The notes under the pieces are model-generated. The model did not search any database, was not told where the DNA came from, and saw only the letters and a list, made by a program, of their open reading frames with translations. A stretch of DNA of 64,000 nucleotides from assembly GCA_934725855.1 (NCBI GenBank), contig CAKVCL010000019.1:1-64000 (forward strand), read 5' to 3'. Positions 21,291-30,129 of this stretch are shown piece by piece. The DNA is from an uncultured Cellulosilyticum sp. (GTDB lineage: Bacteria > Bacillota > Clostridia > Lachnospirales > Cellulosilyticaceae). Made by a program: the position numbers and the translations under genes. Within the stretch, counting starts at the first letter, position 1. Each line of letters opens with the position of its first letter.

Positions 21291-21319
21291 TTTAATAACA
21301 AAATGGGATATGGTATACT
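21291..21319 (+). promoter_or_regulatory. Promoter of parA-parB
   Basis: TATACT (21314-21319) preceded by TGG makes an extended -10. A weak -35 TTTAAT (21291-21296) is 17 bases upstream. The start site would lie 30-35 bases before the parA ATG and about 70 bases after parS. Confidence 0.55.
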
Positions 21320-21359
21320 AAATTTTAGATATAGCACACAGTAAGAAAAGGAGAATGTT

Positions 21360-22124
21360 ATGGGTAAAATTATTGCAGTAGTTAACCAAAAGGGTGGTGT
21401 AGGTAAGACGACTACAGTTGTAAATTTATCAGCTGCATTAGTTGAAAAGGAATATAAGGTATTAATTGTTGATATTGATCCACAGGGGAATGCAACAAGT
21501 GGGTGCGGTGTGTTGAAAAATCAAGTGAATGCAACAATATACGATGTTTTGGTAAATAAAACTGACATTAATGAAGCAATAGTAAATGCAGAACATGACA
21601 AACTAGATATAGTTCCTTCTAATATGAACTTAGCAGGCACAGAAGTAGAACTTGTTAATACAAAGCAACGAGAGTTTATATTAAAGAATCAATTAAATAC
21701 AATAATAGATAAGTATGATTATGTATTTATAGATTGCCCACCAGCAGTTAATATATTGACGATTAATGCTTTGACGGCTGCTGATTCTGTACTTATTCCA
21801 ATGCAATGTGAGTATTATGCCCTAGAAGGATTATCACAATTAGTTCAGACTATTGGTTTAGTGAAAAAGAACACAAATAAAAATTTAGTATTAGAAGGTA
21901 TACTATTTACAATGTATGATAACAGAACAAACTTATCAGCTCAGGTTGTTAAAGAAGTGAAAACTCATTTTGATAGCACTGTATATAACACAAAGATTAC
22001 TCGAAGTGTTAGACTTAGTGAAGCACCAAGTTTTGGAATGTCTTGTCTAAAATATGATTCAAGAGCTAAAGGCTCACAACAATATAGAGAATTGGCTAAG
22101 GAGTTTATAGAAAGGAACAAATAG
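21360..22124 (+). CDS. parA: Chromosome partitioning ATPase ParA (Soj)
   Basis: 254 residues. Deviant Walker A KGGVGKTT (11-18) with the signature lysine, Walker A' VDIDPQGNAT, and FIDCPPAVNILTINAL. It binds DNA as an ATP dimer and works with ParB at parS in origin segregation, and in Bacillus also acts on DnaA. AAGGAGAATGTT precedes the ATG. parB starts one base after its stop. Confidence 0.97.
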   Translation: MGKIIAVVNQKGGVGKTTTVVNLSAALVEKEYKVLIVDIDPQGNATSGCGVLKNQVNATIYDVLVNKTDINEAIVNAEHDKLDIVPSNMNLAGTEVELVNTKQREFILKNQLNTIIDKYDYVFIDCPPAVNILTINALTAADSVLIPMQCEYYALEGLSQLVQTIGLVKKNTNKNLVLEGILFTMYDNRTNLSAQVVKEVKTHFDSTVYNTKITRSVRLSEAPSFGMSCLKYDSRAKGSQQYRELAKEFIERNK

Positions 22125-22125
22125 A

Positions 22126-22995
22126 ATGAAACAACAAAGAGGGTTAGGACGAGGATTAAATGCACTCTTATCCGATGAAGTACTAAATGGAACAGAAGAG
22201 AAACAAGATGTAATCAAAAAAATAGATATAAATGATATCGAACCAAATAAAAAACAACCAAGAAAAAGCTTTGATGAAGAAGAACTTAATGATTTAAGCA
22301 AATCTATTTTAGAACATGGAATCATACAACCATTAGTAGTAAGAGAGATAAATGGTAAATATGAGATTGTAGCAGGAGAGAGAAGGTATCGTGCAGCTAG
22401 GTTAGCTGGAATAAATGAAATACCTGTTATTGTAAAGAATTTTTCAGATCAACAAACATTAGAGGTTGCGTTAGTAGAAAATATTCAAAGGGAAGACCTC
22501 AACCCTATGGAATTAGCTTGTGCGTATAGTTTATTAATGGAAAGATTTGATTTAAATCAAGAAGAAGTAGCAGACAAAGTTGGAAAAAGTAGACCTTCTG
22601 TTGCTAATATATTAAGGCTATTAAAATTGCATCCTTATGTACAAGAAAAATTGAGAGAAAATGAAATAACATTTGGACATGCCAGGGCATTACTTAGTGT
22701 TAAAGAAAGTAAGGTTCAAAAAGAATTGACAGATATGATTGTTGAAAAACAATTAAGTGTACGTGATGTTGAAAAATATATACAGATGCTAAGTAAGAAG
22801 GCTGATGAAAGTAAGGAAAAAGGTGAAAAGCAAGCGTATAATCCATTTTATAGAGAAATACAAGAAAATTTACAGAAGTTGTTTGGAACTAAAGTTTCTA
22901 TCTCAAAAGGCAGTAAAAAGGGTAAGATTGAAATCGAGTATTATTCAGATGATGAATTAGAGAGGATTATACAAATTATTAATATGAATAAATAA
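22126..22995 (+). CDS. parB: Chromosome partitioning protein ParB (Spo0J)
   Basis: 289 residues. N terminus KQQRGLGRGLNALLSD contains the RGLGRGL motif that stimulates ParA. The CTP-binding box AGERRYRAARLAG and ENIQREDLNPMELA follow, then a helix-turn-helix (LNQEEVADKVGKSRPSVANILRLL). The C-terminal dimer domain ends at 289. It binds parS at 21227. The ribosome site lies inside the parA end (AAAGGAA). It is clearly distinct from the noc-like paralog. Confidence 0.97.
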   Translation: MKQQRGLGRGLNALLSDEVLNGTEEKQDVIKKIDINDIEPNKKQPRKSFDEEELNDLSKSILEHGIIQPLVVREINGKYEIVAGERRYRAARLAGINEIPVIVKNFSDQQTLEVALVENIQREDLNPMELACAYSLLMERFDLNQEEVADKVGKSRPSVANILRLLKLHPYVQEKLRENEITFGHARALLSVKESKVQKELTDMIVEKQLSVRDVEKYIQMLSKKADESKEKGEKQAYNPFYREIQENLQKLFGTKVSISKGSKKGKIEIEYYSDDELERIIQIINMNK

Positions 22996-23005
22996 TAAAA
23001 GGAAG

Positions 23006-23524
23006 ATGAAGCGTATTATGGAACAAATTCAAATGCTATTAAATAACTATTTAATCTATGTTATAGCTAGCTTGTGCGTATTAATAATAGTATTATTTAT
23101 TATGGTATGTGTGAGCCTATCAAAGGTAAAAAAACTAAAACAACGCTATGAAAAATTCATGGAAAAAGAAGACGTAAATTTAGAAGAGTTATTGGTTCAA
23201 TATACCAAAAAATTAAATGTATTATTACAGAATGAAAAGGAAATGCAATCATCAATTGAGCATATGGAAGGAATAGTAAAAGATTGTGTTCAAAAGGTTG
23301 GTATAGTGAGATATCAAGCAATACCTAACATGGGAGCAGATTTATCATATACAGTTGCATTGCTAAATGAAGATAATGATGGAGTTGTATTTAATGGAAT
23401 CTATGGTAGAGATGGTTGCTATACATATGCAAAACCAATTAAAGATGGAAAGTCAACTTATAACTTATCAGAAGAAGAAGAACAAGCAATAAGTCAAGCA
23501 ATCAAAAAGGTGAGTGCGTCATAA
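23006..23524 (+). CDS. DUF4446 membrane-anchored protein
   Basis: 172 residues. One transmembrane segment (about 16-36) is followed by a helical stretch rich in Lys/Glu (likely coiled coil) and a compact domain with VGIVRYQAIPNMGADLSYTVALLNEDNDGVVFNGIYGRDGCYTYAKPI, the DUF4446 hallmark. In Clostridia this gene regularly follows parB; its role is unknown. The start is uncertain: AAGGAAG touches the first ATG but is about 12 bases from a second ATG at 23018. It follows parB by 10 bases. Confidence 0.9.
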   Translation: MKRIMEQIQMLLNNYLIYVIASLCVLIIVLFIMVCVSLSKVKKLKQRYEKFMEKEDVNLEELLVQYTKKLNVLLQNEKEMQSSIEHMEGIVKDCVQKVGIVRYQAIPNMGADLSYTVALLNEDNDGVVFNGIYGRDGCYTYAKPIKDGKSTYNLSEEEEQAISQAIKKVSAS

Positions 23525-23541
23525 AACGTACTCACCTTTTT
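23504..23541. terminator. Bidirectional terminator overlapping the DUF4446 stop codon
   Basis: AAAAAGGTGAGTGCG pairs with CGTACTCACCTTTTT (one G-U). The left arm encodes the last residues of the DUF4446 protein. The convergent SseB-like gene can use the other strand. Confidence 0.85.
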
Positions 23542-23590
23542 GAGGTATTAAAATTAATTTAATAGGCCATGCTTATAGAGAATATATTGT

Positions 23591-24100
23591 TTATGAGACT
23601 ATATCATCTAAAAGAGAACGAATATGTTCTAGCGACATATCCCAACCAATAGTATTAGGATTAATAACGATGCCTGAAAAACCCTTTTGTGATAAAACAA
23701 ATTCCCAAAGCCATTTAGCAGGAACTTTAAAGGTATATACTAAATCAGTAGTAAAATTTCTTAATGAAGCATTATCAGTAAAAACAGGAAGATAAACTTC
23801 AAGATTATCTGTCGTAGAAATAAGAAGGGTTAGTGTATCATTAGTATGTAGAGTAATGCTATTTGGCATAGTCTGTGAGTCTGAAAGCTCATCTGGAAAG
23901 AAAGCAATAAGATAGTCCATTTCATTTAAGTGAGCAGCCAAAGCATCTTGCTTAGCTTCAGAAGTATTATCATTATAATAGTCTTTGAAAAGAGTAGTAA
24001 AAGTGGGATTGGTTAAAACTTCATTAACAATTAATTCAGTACTTAAGGAATGAGCGTTGTCTGGATTTTGCATTGGATTTAAAGAATAGAAATTATGCAT
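23591..24100 (-). CDS. SseB-like N-terminal domain protein
   Basis: 169 residues from the ATG at 24100. An ATG five codons earlier is itself part of the GGAGGAAG ribosome site, so the later one is preferred. The stretch LEVYLPVFTDNASLRNF followed by FSGIVINPNT is typical of the SseB N-terminal fold, a domain named from a secretion regulator but common in Gram-positive proteins of unknown role. No membrane segment or signal peptide. Convergent with the parB unit. Confidence 0.72.
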   Translation of the reverse strand: MHNFYSLNPMQNPDNAHSLSTELIVNEVLTNPTFTTLFKDYYNDNTSEAKQDALAAHLNEMDYLIAFFPDELSDSQTMPNSITLHTNDTLTLLISTTDNLEVYLPVFTDNASLRNFTTDLVYTFKVPAKWLWEFVLSQKGFSGIVINPNTIGWDMSLEHIRSLLDDIVS

Positions 24101-24280
24101 AGGTACTTCCTCCATATTATCGATATATATAATCTATAATACCACTAATAAGTTATAAATGGAAATGAACAGATGACAAAGAGGAATAAAGATTAAATTA
24201 TTTGGAAGCGTATTATGTTACAATCTTGTAGTGACGAAATACAGATATACGGGCATTGTAATAAAAGGGGAGATTTATTA

Positions 24281-25468
24281 ATGAATTTAGATAAGGTAGC
24301 AATAGTATCAGATATTCATGCTAATATAAATGCACTATATACTTTTAGATGCTATCTAGATGAGCATAATGTAGAAATGGTATTAAATTTGGGAGATTTT
24401 ATTAGCGGAGGGCCATGTTCTTGTGAGGTATTTGATTTAATAATGAAGGATAAGCGATTCGTTAATATTAGAGGATATGCAGAAGAAAGTATATTCAATA
24501 GTATAAAAAAGGATCAAGGAATAGGGGAAGGAAGATGGCTTAGAGATAGGTTAGGAGAAGAAAGGGTACAAGAATTAAGAAACCTGCCAAGTATTAAAAA
24601 GTTAGAGATTAATGGAAAGAAAATATTACTATGTCATCATAATGGATGGGCAGATATAGAGCAGATTATTGCACATACAAGTAATACAAAATACGAGAAA
24701 TATGATTATATACTGTGTGGAGGAACACATTTACAAGAACTTTCACATTCAAAAAGGCACTATGCACATACTAATATTATTGATCCCGGTACATTAGGGA
24801 GTGGAAAGAATGAAAGATGTTATTTTGCAATAATAGATTTTACATTAAATGAGCCGGAAGTTAGATTTCACAATTGTAAGATAGACTTAAATAAGAATGA
24901 GCAGATTCAGAAAGTAGAAGAAATCAATCCGAAAAATATAATAAATGATCAAGATAACATCAATTTGAAAAATACTACTAAGGAATATGAAGAGTTAAAG
25001 GAAGTATATCTATATATACAAGGACCTAAACAAAATAAAGGTGGCATGATGTATATAGAAGATGAAGTTATTGAAAGGATCATACAAATAGGCATTAAAC
25101 AATGTAAGTATATTACAATTGGCTGTTGGAGTAATGAACACGTTATTATTAGAGAAGTGCTATATTACTTGAAATGCAGAAAAATAAAGAAGTCAGAGAA
25201 AGATAATCAAGAGTGGTACATGGGTGAGATTACAGATGATGTTATTTATTTATTATCACAAAGACATAACACATTAGGAGGAGGATTAAAGTGGTTTGAA
25301 ATATCCTTTCAAAATAGTATAGAAGATTTATCTCCTGTTTACAGTATTTTCAATTATGGTAAGAAAGGTTTTTTAAAGAGGCTATCAGAAAAAGAGTTAT
25401 ATAGTATAGAAAAAATGTTAGATAAGTATGATTTATTGTACACATTACCACAAGATGATCAAAAGTAG
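24281..25468 (+). CDS. Calcineurin-like metallophosphoesterase with an unrecognised C-terminal domain
   Basis: 395 residues from the ATG at 24281, preceded by AAAGGGGAG. The N-terminal half is a YfcE/MJ0936-like phosphoesterase: Asp11 and His13 in VSDIHANINAL, LNLGDFISGGP, CHHNGW and GGTH, then the typical DPGTLGS turn. The usual GNH/GNC block reads RGYAEE, so the asparagine metal ligand is replaced. Residues about 245-395 (starting YLYIQGPKQNKGG) match no family I know; they include a cysteine-containing IGCWSNEHVIIREV and a C-terminal LPQDDQK. The gene stands alone between the SseB-like gene and the glycine riboswitch. Substrate unknown. An extended -10 (TGTTACAAT, around 24219) may drive it. 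Confidence 0.78.
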   Translation: MNLDKVAIVSDIHANINALYTFRCYLDEHNVEMVLNLGDFISGGPCSCEVFDLIMKDKRFVNIRGYAEESIFNSIKKDQGIGEGRWLRDRLGEERVQELRNLPSIKKLEINGKKILLCHHNGWADIEQIIAHTSNTKYEKYDYILCGGTHLQELSHSKRHYAHTNIIDPGTLGSGKNERCYFAIIDFTLNEPEVRFHNCKIDLNKNEQIQKVEEINPKNIINDQDNINLKNTTKEYEELKEVYLYIQGPKQNKGGMMYIEDEVIERIIQIGIKQCKYITIGCWSNEHVIIREVLYYLKCRKIKKSEKDNQEWYMGEITDDVIYLLSQRHNTLGGGLKWFEISFQNSIEDLSPVYSIFNYGKKGFLKRLSEKELYSIEKMLDKYDLLYTLPQDDQK

Positions 25469-25478
25469 GTTATGGTTA

Positions 25479-25507
25479 TTGCAAAGACTAGATTTCAAGG
25501 CTATACT
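25479..25507 (+). promoter_or_regulatory. Promoter of the glycine-riboswitch transcript
   Basis: TTGCAA (25479-25484), 17-base spacer, TATACT (25502-25507). The predicted start at about 25514 lies just before the aptamers. Confidence 0.7.
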
Positions 25508-25531
25508 AATAAATATACTGGTTGATGTAAT

Positions 25532-25697
25532 GCAGAAGAGAGATAAGCAGGACTTATCCACCGAAGGAGTAACGCTCTCAGGTACTTTGTATTAAGTGTG
25601 ACTGCATGACGGACAGTACTCTGGAGAGACTCGAGTTATGGGCGCCGAAGGGGCAAAGATTTATTGAATCTAATCTCTCAGGCAAAAGGACAGAGCA
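25532..25697 (+). ncRNA. Tandem glycine riboswitch
   Basis: Two glycine (gcvT-type) aptamers in series. Each shows the conserved core: AGAGA..CCGAAGGAGTAAC..CTCTCAGGTA..GGACAG in the first (about 25532-25618), and GGAGAGA..GCCGAAGGGGCAAAG..CTCTCAGGC..AGGACAGAG in the second (about 25623-25697), with a short linker between. Glycine binding controls the downstream AGCS symporter. In Firmicutes such elements commonly precede gcv or glycine transport genes. Confidence 0.95.
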
Positions 25698-25899
25698 TAC
25701 ATTTTTCTTAAATAAGGTGGCTTAGAAAATAATTCTATATTTTTATAATGAAACTATATATGGTTTGAAAAATATTATTAGGTGTATTACTGTAAGTGTA
25801 AAGCTGTATATAAGTTAGGCAAAAGGTATAAATGGAGAATTAGAAGTTGAAAAGGGCTTATTAAAGGAAATTTGTATTGAGTGTCCATAACAAAAGGTA

Positions 25900-25943
25900 A
25901 CTCCTCTAAATTTAAATTCTATTAAATGAAGGGAGTATTTTTT
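25900..25943 (+). terminator. Terminator-like expression platform of the glycine riboswitch
   Basis: ACTCC (25900-25904) pairs with GGAGT (25932-25936), with an inner ATTTAA/TTAAAT stem, followed by ATTTTTTT right before the ATG at 25945. The 3' arm is also the Shine-Dalgarno sequence (GGGAG). The hairpin could therefore act as a terminator, hide the ribosome site, or both. The region 25700-25899 contains no gene and may hold the alternative partner. Confidence 0.6.
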
Positions 25944-25944
25944 T

Positions 25945-27300
25945 ATGGAAGTTTTAGAACAAGTACTAAATAAGATTGATGATATTGTGTGGGGACCGAT
26001 ATTATTGGTACTATTAGTAGGAACAGGTATTATGCTTACAATTAGATTAAAAGGATTGCAATTTACAAAATTACCTACTGCCGTTAAATTAATTTTTCAT
26101 GGTGAAAATAAAGGCAGCGGAGATATTAGTAGCTTTAGTGCTTTATGTACAGCACTTTCAGCCACAATAGGAACAGGTAATATCGTAGGTGTTGCAACAG
26201 CTATTGGAGCAGGGGGACCAGGAGCACTATTTTGGATGTGGATTGCAGCACTTTTTGGAATGGCAACAAAGTATGCAGAATGCTTATTAGCTAGAAAGTA
26301 TCGCACAGTTGATGCAAATGGTCAAATTTCTGGTGGACCAATGTATTACATTGAAAATGGTTTAGGAAAGAAGTTTAAACCTTTAGCTACTATATTTGCG
26401 ATATTTGGTATTTTAGTAGCCTTATTAGGAATTGGTACATTTACACAGGTTAACTCAATTGCAGGAAGTGTTCAAAATGTATTAAATGTAGATCCCAAAA
26501 TTACAAGTGTTGTTGTTGGTTTATTAGTTGCAGCAGTTGTATTTGGTGGAATCAAAAGTATTTCTAAAGTAGCAGAAAAGGTTGTGCCTTTCATGGCTAT
26601 TATATACATCGTTTTAACACTTATCATTATTATTGCTAATATTAGTAACCTTGGAAATGCATTAGCACAAATCTTTAAGGGTGCCTTTAAAGGTTCTGCA
26701 GCAGTTGGAGGATTTGCAGGTGCTACAATTGCTCAAGCTATTCAAAAAGGTATTGCCAGAGGGGTATTCTCAAATGAATCTGGACTTGGTAGTGCACCTA
26801 TTGCAGCAGCAGCATCAAGAGCTGAGTTCCCAGCAGAACAAGGACTTATTTCAATGACAGGTACATTTATTGATACAATTATTATTTGTACATTAACTGG
26901 TTTAACGATCATTATTACTGGAACATGGAGTATGGAAGGGTTACAAGGTGCAGCAGTTACACAACAATCATTCCAAATGGTATTAGGTGGTATCGGCCCA
27001 TATCTAATTATGATTTGCTTATCATTATTTGCATTTACTACAATTATTGGGTGGTGCTATTACGGAGAAAGATGTTTAGAGTATTTAGCAGGTGTAAAAT
27101 ATATTAAATACTATCGTGCATTATATGTAGTATTAGTATGCATTACTGGATTCCTTCAAATTCAAATGATCTGGACAATAGCAGATATCGTTAATGGACT
27201 CATGGCATTTCCAAACTTAATTGCTTTAATTGGTTTATCAGGTGTTGTTGTTAAAGAAACGAATCTTTATTTAGAGCATCTTGATAAACAAAAGAAATAG
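25945..27300 (+). CDS. Alanine/glycine:cation symporter (AGCS family)
   Basis: 451 residues, with about 10-11 hydrophobic segments. Family motifs include GTGNIVGVATAIGAGGPGALFWMW and ARGVFSNESGLGSAPIAAA, both diagnostic of the AGCS (DagA/AlsT) family. It takes up alanine or glycine with Na+ or H+. The tandem glycine riboswitch in its leader makes glycine the most likely physiological substrate or signal. The last segment carries a short polar tail (LEHLDKQKK). A long perfect terminator stem follows. Confidence 0.95.
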   Translation: MEVLEQVLNKIDDIVWGPILLVLLVGTGIMLTIRLKGLQFTKLPTAVKLIFHGENKGSGDISSFSALCTALSATIGTGNIVGVATAIGAGGPGALFWMWIAALFGMATKYAECLLARKYRTVDANGQISGGPMYYIENGLGKKFKPLATIFAIFGILVALLGIGTFTQVNSIAGSVQNVLNVDPKITSVVVGLLVAAVVFGGIKSISKVAEKVVPFMAIIYIVLTLIIIIANISNLGNALAQIFKGAFKGSAAVGGFAGATIAQAIQKGIARGVFSNESGLGSAPIAAAASRAEFPAEQGLISMTGTFIDTIIICTLTGLTIIITGTWSMEGLQGAAVTQQSFQMVLGGIGPYLIMICLSLFAFTTIIGWCYYGERCLEYLAGVKYIKYYRALYVVLVCITGFLQIQMIWTIADIVNGLMAFPNLIALIGLSGVVVKETNLYLEHLDKQKK

Positions 27301-27360
27301 TTCATTAAGCTAAGAAGATTTTAATTGATAATAGAATAAGATTATTTACATAATAGAAAT

Positions 27361-27407
27361 GAGCTTTATAGATTAAGTCAAGACTTAATCTATAAAGCTC
27401 ATTTTTT
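27361..27407. terminator. Bidirectional terminator between the AGCS gene and dapL
   Basis: A perfect 19-bp stem (27361-27379 with 27382-27400) followed by ATTTTTT on the plus strand. It lies between convergent genes; the dapL stop is within 20 bases. Confidence 0.88.
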
Positions 27408-27418
27408 AGTTAGATATA

Positions 27419-28624
27419 TTATTTTTTGAAAATTGATTTAAATCTTTCCATAGCTTCTTTCGTGTTTTCATGAGTATTGAAGGCGGTTAATCGGAAGAAA
27501 CCTTCTCCGTTATTACCAAAACCAGAACCAGGAGTACCTACTACTTCAATTTCTGTAAGAAGTTTATCGAAGAAATCCCATGATTTCATATTATTAGGAC
27601 ATTGTAACCAAATATAGGGAGAGTTTTTACCACCATAGTATGTGATGCCACATTCCTCCATAGCATTTGCAATAATTTTAGCATTCTCTGCATAGTAAGC
27701 AATGTTTTCTTTAACTTGTTTTTGACCTTCTTCGGAGAATACAGCAGCAGCGCCTTTTTGGATAATGTAAGAGACACCATTAAATTTAGTTGTTTGTCGT
27801 CTAAGCCATAATTTATTAATTGAAATGTCATTAGCTTCACAATCTATGCCCATTAATGCTTTAGGCACAATGGTATAGCCACAACGTGTACCTGTGAAAC
27901 CAGCTGTTTTAGAGAGACTACAAAATTCAATAGCGCATTCTTTAGCACCTTCAATTTCAAAGATACTTCTTGGACAATCATCTGTAATGAAGCATTCATA
28001 AGCAGCATCATAAAGGATGATTGCGTGATTTGCTTTAGCATATTTAACCCATGTTTTAAGTTGTTCTCTATTGTAGGCGGCACCAGTTGGGTTATTAGGT
28101 GAACAAAGATAAATAATATCTGGGCAAGTATCCTCATTTGTTGGAGGAAGAGGTAAAAAGTCATTAGAACTATTTGAATCTAAGTAAATGATATCACGGC
28201 CAGACATAACATTGGTGTCTACATATACGGGATAGACTGGGTCTGGAATCATAATAATATTTTCACTACCAAAGATGTCTGTGATATTACCTACATCACT
28301 TTTAGCTCCATCACTAATAAAAATTTCATCTGTATCAAGTTCAACACCCATCTTTTTATAGTAACCTTGTACGGCTTCATGCAAAAAGCTATAACCTTGT
28401 TCTGGACCATATCCATGGAAAGTAGCTGCCTCACCCATTTCACCAACGGCAGTATGCATTGCATCAGTAACTGCCTTAACAAGTGGGCGGGTGACATCAC
28501 CAATCCCCATACGAATAATTTTATTATCTGGATGGGTAGCAATATAGTCGTTAACTTTGTGAGCAATCGTAGAGAATAAATAACTGTCTTGAAGTTCTAA
28601 GTAATTATCATTAATAAATGCCAT
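27419..28624 (-). CDS. dapL: LL-diaminopimelate aminotransferase
   Basis: 401 residues, class I PLP aminotransferase. The PLP lysine is Lys239 in SLSKTAGFTGTRCGY; CSPNNPTGAAY and DAAYECF are the expected cofactor-binding blocks. N terminus MAFINDNYLELQDSYLFSTIA is typical of DapL. It converts tetrahydrodipicolinate directly to LL-diaminopimelate, bypassing the acylated route. Its ribosome site AAGGAGG lies inside the last codons of dapF, three bases upstream, so the pair is translationally coupled. Confidence 0.96.
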   Translation of the reverse strand: MAFINDNYLELQDSYLFSTIAHKVNDYIATHPDNKIIRMGIGDVTRPLVKAVTDAMHTAVGEMGEAATFHGYGPEQGYSFLHEAVQGYYKKMGVELDTDEIFISDGAKSDVGNITDIFGSENIIMIPDPVYPVYVDTNVMSGRDIIYLDSNSSNDFLPLPPTNEDTCPDIIYLCSPNNPTGAAYNREQLKTWVKYAKANHAIILYDAAYECFITDDCPRSIFEIEGAKECAIEFCSLSKTAGFTGTRCGYTIVPKALMGIDCEANDISINKLWLRRQTTKFNGVSYIIQKGAAAVFSEEGQKQVKENIAYYAENAKIIANAMEECGITYYGGKNSPYIWLQCPNNMKSWDFFDKLLTEIEVVGTPGSGFGNNGEGFFRLTAFNTHENTKEAMERFKSIFKK

Positions 28625-28627
28625 TTT

Positions 28628-29479
28628 TTAAGCCTCCTTATATTCAATCGTACCATCAAAAACTTTAGTAGCTGGTCCTTTCATAAGAACCGTGCCATCT
28701 TGTTCGTATGTAATTTTCAAATCACCACCACGTAGTTGAACGGTAATTTCTTCACCTTGTTTGCAATATCCATTAAGAACACTGGAAACTGCAACTGCAC
28801 AAGCACCTGTTCCACAAGCCCATGTTTCACCAGAACCACGTTCCCATACACGCATTTTTACCGTATGATCATTGATAATTTGTACAAATTCTGCATTGAT
28901 TCTCTCAGGAAAGAGAGGATTAAATTCAAACTTAGGTCCGATTGTTTCAAGTGGTAGATGATCTACATCATCACAATAAATCACAGCGTGGGGATTGCCC
29001 ATAGATACGCAAGTTACTTCATAAGTTTTATCATCAATAGTCATAGGTTGTTTGATAAATCGCTCTAAGTCTGATAATACGGGAATTTCTTTTGGGACAA
29101 GGATGGCTTTACCCATATTAACTTCTACAGATATAACCATGCCATCTTCTACATTGAGTTTGAGATATTTAATACCGCTTAATGTTTCAAGGGTAATATT
29201 TGTTTTAGTAGTGTAACCTGCTTCATAAACAAATTTACCGATGCATCTTGTAGCATTGCCACACATCTTTCCTTCAGAACCGTCTGCATTAAACATACGC
29301 ATTCTAAAGTCTGCTTTTTCAGATGGCAAAATCATGACAAGTCCATCCCCGCCAATGCCAAAATGTCTATCACTAATAAATTTAGAAAAGGCATTAGGAT
29401 TTGGAATCTTTTCTTTAAAGCCATCAACGTACACATAGTCATTACCAATACCATGCATTTTAGTAAAATTAACTTTCAT
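28628..29479 (-). CDS. dapF: Diaminopimelate epimerase
   Basis: 283 residues. The two catalytic cysteines are in KMCGNATRC (Cys73) and [10 protein letters not shown] terminus [16 protein letters not shown] is typical. It converts LL- to meso-diaminopimelate, the step after DapL, for lysine and peptidoglycan. AGGGGTG precedes the ATG. It is 17 bases after the ANTAR regulator gene and 3 bases before dapL, in one apparent operon starting at glnA. Confidence 0.97.
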   Translation of the reverse strand: MKVNFTKMHGIGNDYVYVDGFKEKIPNPNAFSKFISDRHFGIGGDGLVMILPSEKADFRMRMFNADGSEGKMCGNATRCIGKFVYEAGYTTKTNITLETLSGIKYLKLNVEDGMVISVEVNMGKAILVPKEIPVLSDLERFIKQPMTIDDKTYEVTCVSMGNPHAVIYCDDVDHLPLETIGPKFEFNPLFPERINAEFVQIINDHTVKMRVWERGSGETWACGTGACAVAVSSVLNGYCKQGEEITVQLRGGDLKITYEQDGTVLMKGPATKVFDGTIEYKEA

Positions 29480-29496
29480 AGTTTCACACCCCTAAA

Positions 29497-30066
29497 TTAT
29501 ACTTCGTAAGTTTTTAGAATATTATCTGCTATGACTCTAGGAGAGACCCTAAGGTCCATAGCTTGCTTTTGGATATACCTATGAGCTTGGCTTTCATCAA
29601 GACCTAAGTATTTAACAAGAGAGAATTTGGCACGTTCAATGACCTTAACATCGTCTACTTTACGTTTTAGTGCTTTATTTTGTTCTCGTAAGGTTGAAAT
29701 AACCTGTTTGGAATTTAGAACAAATGGAATGGATTGCAATAATACTTGTCTATTAATGGGTTTCCCAATAATAAAAGCACCTGTAATAGAAATCTTGTCT
29801 TGAACTTGTTCTGTCAACTCTGACTTTACTAAGATAATAATAGCCGATAATGATTTTTCAGCAATATCTAGAGCTAGTTCTGTACCAAATTCATCACTCA
29901 AAGGCGTATTAATAATCGTGAGATCATAGTCGGTAAGATCAAACTTCCTTCTAGCCTCATTACCAGAAGCAACATAGTCATAGCCGGAAAAATTTAGAGG
30001 TTTAACAATATCATATAGAGCCTGTGCAGCTTGTTTTTGGGGAGATATAATTAAGACCTTTTCCAT
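29497..30066 (-). CDS. ANTAR-domain antitermination response regulator (clostridial GlnR type)
   Basis: 189 residues. Residues 1-120 form a receiver-like domain, but the phosphorylation site is not canonical: the expected Asp region reads LTIINTPLSDEFG. A coiled-coil linker (LREQNKALKRKVDDVKVIERAK) leads into a C-terminal ANTAR domain (AKFSLVKYLGLDESQAHRYIQKQAMDLRVSPRVIADNIL). ANTAR proteins bind hairpins in nascent RNA and prevent termination. In Clostridium saccharobutylicum a glnA-adjacent ANTAR protein, also called GlnR, regulates nitrogen genes; it is unrelated to Bacillus GlnR. Here the gene follows glnA, and the divergent gltBD leader has a terminator it could act on. Confidence 0.88.
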   Translation of the reverse strand: MEKVLIISPQKQAAQALYDIVKPLNFSGYDYVASGNEARRKFDLTDYDLTIINTPLSDEFGTELALDIAEKSLSAIIILVKSELTEQVQDKISITGAFIIGKPINRQVLLQSIPFVLNSKQVISTLREQNKALKRKVDDVKVIERAKFSLVKYLGLDESQAHRYIQKQAMDLRVSPRVIADNILKTYEV

Positions 30067-30129
30067 ATTCCTAGCTCCTTTATAAAATGAAGTTTATAAC
30101 CTTGCAATATTTAGTCAGTACGTTTAATT

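Noticed and set aside
27586..28579. Several alternative frames within dapL
   Set aside because: They are shadows of a clear dapL coding frame.
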